From Romanomermis culicivorax (lineage: Eukaryota; Nematoda; Enoplea; Mermithida; Mermithidae): a stretch of 64,000 nucleotides of DNA. Location: assembly GCA_963922205.1 (NCBI GenBank), contig CAWUHX010000208.1, forward strand, positions 248,001 through 312,000, read 5' to 3'. A program made the position numbers and the translations under genes. Positions 13,101 through 25,100 of this stretch are shown piece after piece. Under the pieces are notes generated by a model. That model saw only the letters and a program-made list of their open reading frames with translations, searched no databases and was not told the DNA's origin. Each line of letters begins with the position of its first letter. Positions within the stretch are counted from its first letter, which is position 1.

Positions 13101-16100
13101 TTAGGGTATCTGAAGTATTCACACAACCAAGTAAGTGGAATTGTAATATGCAGGGTACTTACACAATGTGTTTGTGGCTTTTTCTGCATATTCATCCTTT
13201 TTTTACTAATTTGAAACATAAAACTAAGATTGGGAGTGTAAATTTTCAAACTAGTTTTTTAATATCTAAAAGAAAACTGTTTTTTTTATGTTGACCATCC
13301 TACCTCATAAGAGTTCTTTAAACTGAAATTTGCAGAAAAAAGTGTTACAAAGTTTTTCACACCTGCTGATGCTTGTTTCACATTCTTACTTACCAAGCAT
13401 GTGCCTATTTCAAATTCTTACATACTAAGAATCCACCTAATTCTATTTAATTATTTTCATGAAAATTGCACTAAACTAAACCTGTGGTAAAATTTTTTCA
13501 CCAAGATTTTAGTTTTTGCTCTGTCCTCAAAGGCTACACTATTGGCAGCTCTAGACTGCTGTAAAAGACACATTTTAGTATCTGAAAGCTCCTCGAAATA
13601 CACACACTTTAATTCAATCCATTGGAAGGCAGTTAGCAGATGCAAAATTTTATAGAAAATTTTCTGTTGTTGAACGAAGGCATAGTCCAAAAATATGCAT
13701 TTCATAGGTTTATTGAAGTGTTTGTGACGCAGTTGTGATTCAAGATTTTTCCCAACATTTTGTGTTCCACTCTATAGATCCTATGTCGAACATATGACCT
13801 TGTGTAAGCATAGCAATATACAATCGAAAATTACCTTTCGCTGGGCTTGGTTCACTTGATATTGATGTTGTTGTAGTTGTTGTTGGTGCTTCAGTTGATG
13901 TTGTAGTTGTTGTTGTTGTTTGTAGTGCTTCACTTGATGTTGATGTTGTAAATGTTGTTGGTGCATCAGTTGATGTTGTGGTTGTTGTTGTTGCTGGTAG
14001 TGCTTCAGTTGACGTTGATGTTGTTGTTGTTGTTGGTGCTTCAGTTGATGTTGTAGTTGTATTTGTTGCTGGTAGTGCTTCACTTGATGTTGATGTTGTT
14101 GTTGTTGTTGATGCTTCAGTTGATGTTGTAGTTGTTGTTGTTGTTGGTAGTGCTTCACTTGATGTTGATGTTGTAAATGTTGTTGGTGCTTCAGTTGACG
14201 TTGTAGTTGTTGTTTGTGCATCAGTTGATGTTGTATTTGATGTTGTTTTTGGTGGTGCTTCACTTGATGTCGATGTTGTTGTTGTTGTTGTTGATGCTTC
14301 AGTTGATGTTGTTGTTGTTGATGGTGCTTCAGTTGATGTTGATGTTGTTGTTGTTGTTGATGCTTCACCTGATGTTGATGTTGATGTTGTTGGTGCTTCA
14401 CTTGATGTTGATGTTGTTGTTGTTGTTGGTGCTTCACTTGATGTTGTTGTTGTTGTTGGTGCTTTAGTTGATGTCGATGTTGTTGTTGTTGTTGGTGCTT
14501 CACTTGATGTCGATGTTGTTGTTGTTGTTGTTGGTGCTTCACTTGATGTCGATGTTGTTGTTGTTGTTGTTAGTGCTTCACTTGATGCTGATGTCGTTGT
14601 TGTTGTTGGTGCTTCACTTGATGTTGATGTTGTTGTTGTTGTAGTTGGTGCTTCAGTTGTTGTTGTTGTTGTTGTTGGTGCTTCAGTTGATGTTGTAGTT
14701 GTTGTTGGTGCTTCACTTGATGCAGATGTTGTTGTTGTTGTTGTTGTTGTTGATGCTTCAGCTGATGTTGTAGTTGTTGTTGGTGCTTCAGTTGATGTTG
14801 TAGTTGTTGTTGGTGCTTCACTTGATGTTGATGTTGTTGTTGTTGTTGGTGCTTTACTTGATGTTGATGTTGTTGTTGTTGTTGTTGGTGCTTCAGTTGA
14901 TGTTGTAGTTGTTGTTGTTGCTGTTAGTGCTTGACTTGATGTTGATGTTGTAGTTGTTGTTGTTGAAGGTTTTTCAGTTTTTGTCATCATTGTTGCTGAT
15001 AAAAAACTTCAAGGTAGATTAAAACAAAATTAAAAGATTCGTGATTCTTCTAGAAAAATTGGTGTTTTGCATTATAGCTCAATAGTTGTGAAATATCAGA
15101 GAATCTAGAATTAAAATTTTTTATGAACAGTTCAGCCTATGCAAAAGTAGGCTTTTAGAATTTGATGTAAAGTTCATGATTTACGAGGGATGCAACCGAT
15201 AGTGAATTTAGATTTATTGGAGTTCGGGTTTGGGTTCAGGTATTGATTTTAAATTTTCTTGGGTTTGGATAATTCGATAAACATAGGTTAACTTTTTTTT
15301 GTATTATTGCTTTGCAGTATGCATAGTTGTACATGGGTTATGTACATTTGTCAATGCTTCTCACATAATAAAGTATTGGCACTTTTGTTGACACCATTTG
15401 TGAAGGTATGGTGTAATCATTTGGGGAAGTAGAACAGAATGAGTATAAAAAATTACAGTAGATAGCTGAGTACAAGTTTAAAGGAGCAATGTCATTTCAG
15501 AATGCACATTGTGGCATCACAACATTCCCTGATCCATGTTACAAGAATAGATTTCTGTCCAAAAATTCAATGAAAACACTGATGATGACAGTCTCATTGA
15601 AAAATACTTTGAACAAAGTGCAATAAATATAGAACCTCGGCCAATGAAGAAAGGAAACAAAACAAAACCATCTACAAATTCGGTAAGCTTGAGTATGAAA
15701 GCAATTTCTCATGGATCAGAAATCAGCTCAGAAGAAAATACTCAACAAGCCAACTTACTCAGGCTCAATATGGTAATCTTGAACATGCTTCTTCAATCAT
15801 AGATACTTCAATTTAGCTCTTTCAGGAAATAGAAAATTACAAAAGAAGAAACGACTTGGAATTCATGAAGACCCTTCAGATTGGTGACCATTGAATACAA
15901 AAAACTTCCAATTCTTGTGTGTGTTGTAAGAAGATATTTCGCATCACCACCCAAATCATCGCCCTTGGAAACATTTTATAGTCATGAATTTCTAAATTAT
16001 GAACCAAGTCGAAACAAAATGAAAGGTGAAACTCCTGAAAAATTACTGTTTGTTACAATTAATTTGGTAGAATGAAATTACAAATATTGATAGGTAAATT

Positions 16101-19100
16101 TTGTTGTTGATAAATTGATTTTCCACAATATAGGTGCTCTAAAGTCTATTATAAACTCAGATTAAACCCGAAAAAAATTGTCAAAACTATTCCGGTTTGG
16201 GTGATTAACTGACAACTGAGGGCCGGACATTTGAGCGCTGACAATTGAGTGCATACAACTGAGTGCCGTGACAACTGAGCGCTGTGAAAACTGAGGGCTG
16301 TGACAACTGAGCGCCGTGACAACTGAGTGCAAAAAATTTGAGCGCCAACAACTGAGCACCAGACATTTGAGTGCCGACAACTGAGCGCTGACTATTTAAT
16401 GCATTATAATTGAGTGTTTTTTTCTTTTACTGAGGCCTCAGCCTAAGCCTAATCCTAAGCCTAAGCCAAAGCCTAAGCCTAAGCATAAGCCTAAGCCTGA
16501 GCCTAATCCTAAGCCTAAGCCTAAGCCTAAGCATAAGCATAAGCATAAGCCTAAGCCTAAGCCTAAGCCTAAGCCTAAGCCTAAGCCAAAGCCTAAGCCT
16601 ATGCATAAGCCTAAGCCTAAGCCTAAGCCTAAGCCTAAGCCTAAGCCTAAGCCTAAGCCTAAGCCTAAGCCTAAGCCTAAGCCTAAGCTTAAGCCTAAGC
16701 CTAAGCCTAAGCCTAAGCCTAAGCCTAAGCCTAAGCCTAAGCCTAAGCCTAAGCCTAAGCCTAAGCCTAAGCCTAGGCCTAAGCCTAAGCCTAAGCCTAA
16801 GCCTAAGCCTAAGCCTAAGCCTAAGCCTAAGCCTAAGCCTAAGCCTAAGCCTAAGCCTAAGCCTAAGCCTAAGCCTAAGCCTAAGCCTATACCCTAAGCC
16901 TAAGGCTAAGCCTAAGCCTAAGCCTAGGCCTAAGCCTAAGCCTAAGCCTAAGCCTAAGCCTACGCCATGGCGCTCAGTTGTTGAGGCTCAGTTGTCTGGC
17001 GCTGAGTTGTCTGGCGCTCAGTTGTTGGTGCTCAATTGTCGGTGCTCAATTGTCCCATGCTCAATTGTCAGGTCATGGTTTTCTGAGAAGCATTTTATTC
17101 AGGTTCAGTTTGGATTCTGGTAGCTAAAAATAGCTCCTGTACCCAATATTCACATTCGGGATCAGGTACCCCTTGCATTCTTATAATTTACAGAGAATTT
17201 CACTTTCACGGCTGCTTTTCCAGTTTTTTTGATGGTAGAATTTTAGCAGACATGTGTACTTAAATCCTCAATTTTAACACAATATCGTTCTTTCACCTTA
17301 AATGTAGAAATTAAAGGCTTGAGTGTGCTATAATTGTTCATAAGTTGGAGCTTGATTCTTATTTCTGCTGACAGGTTTTCATTTTGAGATGTATGCAAAT
17401 TTGGTTGGTTCAGAATGAAATGTGCTAATACCTTAACAACTCCTACATGTGGTGCATGTTAAGCAGATATTTTTGGGTTTTGAAAATTGATGACTTACTT
17501 GTTGAGCTTTCCACTGTGCTAGTTGGATGACCTGAAACAATGGAGAAAATCAGCAAACACCATACACTAGGAAGCCTCCACAGTATTTATGCTAAGAATA
17601 GAACTCTTTTCCCAAAACATTCTCTAAATTTATTAATTGATTCAATCCTGCTAGAATATTTTGTGAATAATTCTATGTTCATGAAAGTCTATTGTGATTT
17701 TGTACCCAGTACCTTACACATTATAGACTTTCTAAAAATTGCACATTTTGTAGCATCTTTTACAAAATTCATTTGAGTAAAATTCAATTCTTTGACAAAT
17801 CAATTCAAAGCAGAAACATAAGACTATAGTTGATTATACTGCACAGACTGTATCCGAACAATAGCTGTGGATAGTCCATACATTACATTCCATCAATGCT
17901 TTCTAATTGTCTTGAGATACATCATGGAGAGGACATACATTGTTTATGAGATAAGCAGGTCACGAATTAATAAATGTCTTACCTTTGCTAGAACTAATGA
18001 TTGGTTCATCTGCACCGTGATCATGTCCGAATGGTTCTGGAAGAAAAATAAAAATCACATTTTATAATTGAATCTTGAACAAAGAATGGTTTTGGACAAT
18101 CTTTTTTGTAACCTTGTATGAAGAAGGCTGCACATTTTTTGCTTAATGCCCTAGCAATACAGACTTGGACATGCTGTATCGATGACCTTATGGATTCCAC
18201 TTCTTGCACAATGCAGGTAAACATGATGTAGTGATGCACAGTGCTTTGAATAGTGTTCCTGGTCAAGGTTCAATACCATTTCAGAGAGTTTTTGGTTTAC
18301 ATACTAGCCAAGTGCATATTAGGATAGCTTTTTACTTCAACCAGGTACATTCAGATGAAAACTTTTTCCTAACTTAATAGTTAATTTTGACAACATAGGA
18401 TAGGGGTGCAAAATTTCCCAATATGTATTATGATGCATAGTTCTAATTCTAATGGTAAAGTTGAAATTGCATTGAGCATCAACATCAAAAACACAGTTTA
18501 CTAATCATTGCTTTAGTATATTGTATTATTGAAGCTTTGTTATATAGTGCAAAAGCATTAAAAAATGAACAAGTTGTTAACAAAAGTTAAAGTTACTCTC
18601 AAAACATTATGCAGGAGGTGACTACGACAATGTGATTTGAACACAAGGCACTAGAAATGGGTCCAATATCTGAATCCTGAATAAGATCCATATGTGGCAT
18701 GGAATGAAGCATTACATAGAAGGGCAACAGATAGGAACCTTAACCTAAACTAGTACCTCCTCATCAGGATATATAGAACTTCAGACCAAATTACTACTGG
18801 CCCATCGGGCACTCTAGACTCTCAATCAAATGAATAAGGTTCAGTTACCTACACCCACGAAGTTTTCTAAAAACAGTTTACTGTCGCCTGAGGATAGTAG
18901 TAGGTAGACTAAAGAAACATCACATTATCATAATCACTGTATTGGTTGTTCATTGCATGCATATGGGCAGGATTAAAGGGTTATGTAGTTTTTATGCGAT
19001 TGTAGGGCCAAGAAATAGAGAATACTAATGATGAGTTGTGCTGATTTCTAACCCTTAAATCATAAGGGTGTGTTTTATGTCTACCAAATACCTTCCAATC

Positions 19101-22100
19101 TTCACAGAGAGTAATATGAACTTGTCCAAAAAGGTACATAACACCTTGTCACATTATGTCTCATGCTATGTAGCATCTATATGCCCTACCCAACTGATGT
19201 GTTTGCATGTGCACATTAAGCTGGCACATCTGCACATAATTTTTGGGCAAGCAAATTTTACCTGCCTTTAACCCTTTTATTGTCTTTCTCATACTATATA
19301 AATTGATGTATGCATCTTTTTTTTGTGTATAGATAGTCATAAGTTTGGTCAACTATCTTTTTCTTCTAAGTCATCTCTTTTTGTGTCCCTTTTTTCCCTT
19401 GTTTTCCATATTTATTCAGGAATAAATTATGTTAATCAGGCAGCTTAAGGGCTACCTCATTCACGTTGTATGTGAGGACCACCTGTACAGAATAAACCTA
19501 CTGACCTACACAACATCATCTTGGACATTTTTGCGTTTTCCTATACAAGTTTTTGCTTCCAAAAGAACGTGTATCCATGGGGTCAAAACTGTACATAGCT
19601 CAATTTTGGTGAAAATGTCGCATAATTCTTTCTTGCTCCATGTTATTTAATTGTCTTGTAGGAATTTTGGAATACTGGAGTAGATATCCTCTCTAATCAA
19701 CCAAAGCTCCATTTGGCACAGATAGTACTATTTATTTTTCACATGAAGCTCACCTTCTTCATCGTCTTCATCTGATTCATTGTAATTAAAATCTTAAATG
19801 AAAATACAGAGTAAAATACGGTTAACATACAGAACTTAGCACAATAGTTTGTATGATCCAACCATATCTGTGTGTATACAGCTCAAAGTTGATAACTCTA
19901 GTTGCATGTTAATACTTTTCTGGACAATGCATGCTGAATTAGAAATGCAAATGACCAAGAAAAAATTGAATACAAAGGCACCGCTGTAATATCTTACAGT
20001 GGCCAACTAACAAAAAAACTGAAGCAAATATGACACAAGTACAAGGTTTGACTAGTTGCCACAGATAAATATACAATCAGGAAAAGAGTCAGCAAAGTAG
20101 CATCGCCTAGAAACAAAGAAGATACACAGAGTCTAGCATACCAAGAACCCATGACTCCATGTGGGAAAGTATACATAAGAGAAAGGGGCCGAACACTTAA
20201 GACCCATATTGCGGAACACAGGAATGCCCTTAAAAATCTGAGCCTTGAGAAAAGTGGTGTAGCAGAACGTTGCCTGTCATGTGGATGTACACCCGATTTC
20301 AACAATACCACCATGCTCCCCCAAGAGCCTAATGCCTACAAAAGGAAGATCATAGAAGCCATAGAGATAGAAAAAGTGGAAATAAAAAATGTAGGTTGTA
20401 AGAGCATTGAATTGGGCCACATAAGGAACCAAACATTCCTTAGAAGGGCAACAGACAGGAACTCAATTCTGAACTAATACCCTCCAGCCAGGATATATGG
20501 CACTTCCATACAAGTTATTACTGGCCCTAATGGCCTAGTGGTAGGGCTCCAGACTCTCAATCAAACGACAAGGGTTTAATGCCCTCGACCTGCAACTTTT
20601 GTAAAAAGGAGTTTATTGTCGCCTGATGAAGGTAGTAGATAGACCACCCAAACGTTGCATTATGATAAACACTGTATTGCTCATTCATTGTGTGACCTAT
20701 GTTCAGAATAAAAGTGTTACATAATTTTTATGCGAATGTAAGGCCAAGAAATGGAAGTACAAGAAATTACAACTCCTTGAGCATCATATATATCAAAACA
20801 AGTGTGCCTGCTCCTAGATGATGTCATGCCCCATCTGCCAATAGAACATTATTGAGAATTGAAAAAATAATTGTTTATTTCAAGAGATTTTTTCACAACA
20901 CTATTTCTCCTTCTGCATTCCATCAATATATCTGAACGTTTCAAACCATATTGAGAGTGAAAACCCTACATTGGTTGATAGAAAAATTGTGATGGCATTG
21001 TTTTTGCTACAAACTTTATTTGATATCCATCTTCACCAAGTAAGATCCAGCAGTCACAGGATGTTACCCCCTTTGGCAAAGAAAATTAAATCGTTTTTTT
21101 TAAACTCAAACTTCAAGTGCGAATTGGGCTTTTTGAGGGTTTTTGGCTACATCCATCCATCTGGCCTGAGGAATCTTAGAAATGCATAGATGGTGAGTAA
21201 ACACCTTGTTTGGATGAAATAAAAATCGAAGAGTGGGCAACTGATATCCCAGAAAAGCAGGGAATTTATGTTTAACCTTACAATAAAAATTTGTCATAAT
21301 AGATTTAGAGTTTCCCATATTTAAATCTATTGTTTTGTGCATGTTAGACGATTATTAACTGGCTTTGAATATTTGGTGACATGATTTTGATGTATACCCT
21401 AAACTAAGTCAGTACAAAAAGGTGGCATGGGTTTGTCCTATGTGTTGCTTGTGTTTTTGTTTTATGTATTTTTTTGCATTTTTATCTTTTGTCTCTACTT
21501 CCTTTCATTTTTTTTCTTGTCATCTAGCGTACTGAATTCCATTGGAATTATCTTGGTGACAATGCTTATTAAAAAATTAAAAAGGAAGAAAATGAGAGAA
21601 AGCAAAGACAAAAGATGAAAGCTTAAAAACACAGACATATAAAAACAAAAGTAATAGATATGGAAAATGTAAGAAAAAAGAAGTGTTATCACACTCTCTG
21701 GAGATTTAATCAATTGGAATTTACTCAATGGGGAATCGTTCACTTGGGAATCACTCACTTGGAAATTACTCTAGATGAGAACATCCTGGTTGCATACCAA
21801 AAAAAGTGTATTTAAATGAAAAAACCTATTCAACTGCAAATAACTGAACAATTTTGACATTTGGGCGAATAGCAGACAGTTTCAAACCAGTTTTCAAAAC
21901 CTATGACTGGCTGCATTCTATTTTTCAAATTTATTTTCATGCCAGAAATTTCCTAAAATTTTTATCCCTAAAAAGTCAGCAACTTCATTGGTGGGCAGTC
22001 CAAAGTAGTTGGTATGCTGCTACTTGCTAAAGGTCGTAGGTTCATGACCACAAAGCATTGGATTTGTATGCTAAACATCGTAGCCTAGGGGAACACCTCA

Positions 22101-25100
22101 ATCTGGGTTCACATTGTGGTGTGGCAGTCTAGGAGTGAGGACATCAGCCTGGAATGTTAGTAACCCAGGTTTTACTCCTGGCTGCTCACTATTTTTCAAA
22201 CTAGAACACATGTATCGAGAGCAGGAAATTTACCATGTTTATTTTTTTCTCTAGCTTTCTGAATTGTAATCATGTAGTCTCGAGCAGGCTATATGTTTAC
22301 CAAAAGTGCATGTTGATTTTTAATTCCTAGAGTCCTGAAGAGTATACTCATATCAGTTGCATTTACACTCTGCTGAAAGAAAGAAGCCATCAAGTGTAGT
22401 ACTCATGCAGTTTGATTGGCAGCTTATCAGTTGTTCCCCATGACATGTTCTCCAGGAGTAAAGTACAAACAAACTTTCAGATGGCTAATCTAGTATAATA
22501 CTTACCATGACTGTCTAGCTCTTCAATAACATAATCTTCTTGATCGTCTAAATGTAAAAATGAATAAACCAAATCAGTTTTGGACATTTGAAATCACCTT
22601 CTAGTAAATGTCAAAAGACCTCATTTGATGTGTTGAGAGTGGCCAAAGCAGCTACCTCAACCACGAATTGTTGCAAAAAGAGAGCACCTTTCCTGCTGCT
22701 CGGTTGGCTCAGTTGGTTAGAGCGTGCGGACGGTAGCGGCAAGGTCCTGGGTTCAAGCCCCAGACCAAGCCTAACTTTTACTGAAGCCCCGAATGGCGGG
22801 AAAAGGTTGCCTCAACACTGGTGGCCCTTGATGGTCCGTCAAACTCGACGGCCGAGGGATGTTGAGAGTGGCCAAAGCAGCCACCTCAACTACGAATTGT
22901 TGCAAAAAGAGAGCACTTTTCCTGCTGGTCGGTTGGCTCAGTTGCTTAGAGCGTGCAGACGGTAGCCACAAGGTCCTGGGTTCATGTCCCGGACCGAGCC
23001 TAACTTTTACTGAAGCCCCAAGTAGCGGGAAGACCTTGCCTCAACAGATGAAATTATAGAGGAACAAAAAGAAGTTTATAGGAGGACTTTTTCCCAGAAC
23101 ACATGTCTAATAAGTCTGATTTGGAAACCAACCCAAACTTTTGGAAATGCGAAAGTGTGCCTGTTTTTGGGTACACTAGCAGGTTCTAGGTGTACTAGTG
23201 TAGATACTGAGGCCAGAAGGAAGTTATTTCACCATATGCTTTTAGTTCTTGTGTTTTTGATAAGCGTATGTGGTTGTGTTTTCACATGTGACTTTTTTCG
23301 CATCGTTGTGTTGTGACACACAAGTTTTTGCATTATAGAATACATGATCAATTCATCTTCCATAAGTTGAGTCAGATTGACATAGGTAACAATTCTAAAA
23401 GATTCTAGAAGTTTGTTGGTCAAAATTTGGTGGGGATTATTGAAAAAAACCTTGAGAAACTCTATGAAAACACATTCAGAATGTCAAATTGAGTTCTCTG
23501 AAACCATCATATCAGATATTTGCTGCACATGAGTTTTTTTCATTAACCAACTGAGTTGAACTGTTATAAAAAAACTTACAAAATGCGTTTGTGGCTTTTT
23601 CTGCAGATTAATCATTATTGACTCACCTAATTTGATAAATAAAACTACCAATGGGAGTTTATATTTATAAAGGTTTTGTGTAATTCCAAAAAGAAAACTG
23701 GTTTATGTTTTGTTGACTATCTTTCCTCATAGGAGTTCTTAATTCAAACATCTACTGAAAAAAAGTGTTATCAATGTTTTCCTACACCTGATGATGCTTG
23801 TTCCAAATTCTTACATGCTAAGATTTTTTTTCCTTTTTTTTAATTTTTGCGGTTACATCTAATCATTTTCTTATAGCTGGAAAGGCAGGCTTTACAAAAC
23901 TATATGGTCATATAAGTGCCCACCTTATATGAGAGGTGCTCTTCTGGTGCTTTTAATATGAGAAGTGCTCTTCGGGTGCTTTTTACCACCTAATGGAGGC
24001 CACATTCCACAGGCTGGCGTCAGCCTGGCAAGCAGGACTAGTTCGGCTACCTACCTCATAATGGAACAGGCCAACCTCCTCATTTGCTGCACTATCGCCA
24101 ACATGCTAGCTGGACTGAGTGGACCCCCCCCCCCCCCCCCCAAGCAGTGTTCCAAGCTCACCTACACAATTTATCTACCCCAAGAGAATGAAAGGCTGTG
24201 TCTGCCTGGGCCAGCTACCAGAAATTCAATTTGGGGTTACACCATGAATCGAACCTGGTTCTTGAGACTAGCAGTTAGAGGCAATAACCACTAGACCGAG
24301 AAGGCCCCTTTAAGAATTTATTTCAGTTTATTTAAATGGTTGGATAAAAGTTTCAGGGCACTAAACCTGTGGTACCCTGTTCACTCTAAAGATCATACTA
24401 CATTATATGTCAAGCATATAAACTCATGTAAACATTGTGACATCCAATTGGGAATTGCCTATAACTGAGCTCTAGTACCATAACTGTTATACAAAATTAA
24501 AAATATATGCTATAAGAGTAAATAATGAGGGAAAGATTTGTTACTGTAAAATACAAAATTTTAATCCCAAACTGACTTCTGAACCATCTAACTTGCTCAG
24601 TGGGGAACTTTAACTAAAAGTAGTGCTCACAGTTTAGTGTCTATATACCTTAGAGATTGTGAAGTTAAAATCTAGGACTGTTTGAGTATTCAAGTCCAAT
24701 AAATCCTAGATCTGAATGATTAGACTGAAAAATGTCAACTCAACCCACCAAATTCTACTGCTGTTGCTTTCAATTCAACTGGAGCTTCTGACGATCCTTC
24801 ATTCGTTGCTGGTGTTGCTGTTGTCTTGCTTCCAGTTGCTGCAACTATAAAAAGAGTAAAAGTCAAACTTTTGGTGAAAAAACACTTAAATTAAAAATTT
24901 CAATTGACCAATTGATAATGATTTCATACTCTGAATTTTTTTCCAAAATCTTGATAAAGATTTCTAACTAAATCTAACTAAATGAAAAATGGCCCAGATG
25001 GCCTAGTGGATAGAGCTATTCACTCACAAACTCAAAGTTTACAGTTCGAACCCTACTCCAGTTGAAATTTGGCAAAACGTTGTAGAAAGCCTTAAGGGTC

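Larger units (their letters stand above)
12766..19030. repeat. Large segmental duplication, copy 1
   Basis: This block matches 25624-32900 in order and orientation, including introns, the GCCTAA composite, three exon positions and a Penelope-like tail. A non-coding 82-codon stretch near 13.5 kb differs from its partner by a single codon, so the duplication is recent. Copy 1 lacks the 26.80-28.37 kb part of copy 2. Confidence 0.85.
22631..23046 (+). mobile_element. TRIM-A: complete miniature LTR element with tRNA-like LTRs
   Basis: Two direct repeats of exactly 187 bp (22631-22817 and 22860-23046) start TGTTGAG and end CTCAACA. They flank a 42-bp interior that begins CTGGTGGCCC, a possible primer-binding site, and ends in purine-rich GGCCGAGGGA. 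The target duplication is GATG (22627-22630 and 23047-23050). These are hallmarks of a terminal-repeat retrotransposon in miniature, with no protein-coding capacity, presumably moved by proteins of an autonomous LTR element. Each LTR starts with a stem-loop and contains a tRNA-like cloverleaf with A and B boxes and a following T-run. It could also be described as two tandem SINEs, but equal ends and the 4-bp duplication favour LTR-type integration. Confidence 0.85.

Noticed and set aside
13978-14934. Val/Asp-rich 318-codon frame on the plus strand
   Set aside because: It is the complement of the Thr-repeat exon; the triplet repeat keeps several frames open. Splice sites and phase support the minus strand.
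16601-16897. Lys-Pro repeat protein
   Set aside because: It is only a translation of (GCCTAA)n; the same goes for 30539-30763 and the Leu-Arg frames near 53200-53460.
16208-17076. Chromosome end
   Set aside because: The array is internal, has ordinary intron sequence on both sides and is part of a tandem duplication.
22631-23046. Two genuine tRNA genes in tandem
   Set aside because: Position 33 is C instead of U, stems carry mismatches, and both units sit at the same place in equal direct repeats with a 4-bp duplication, so they are parts of LTRs.
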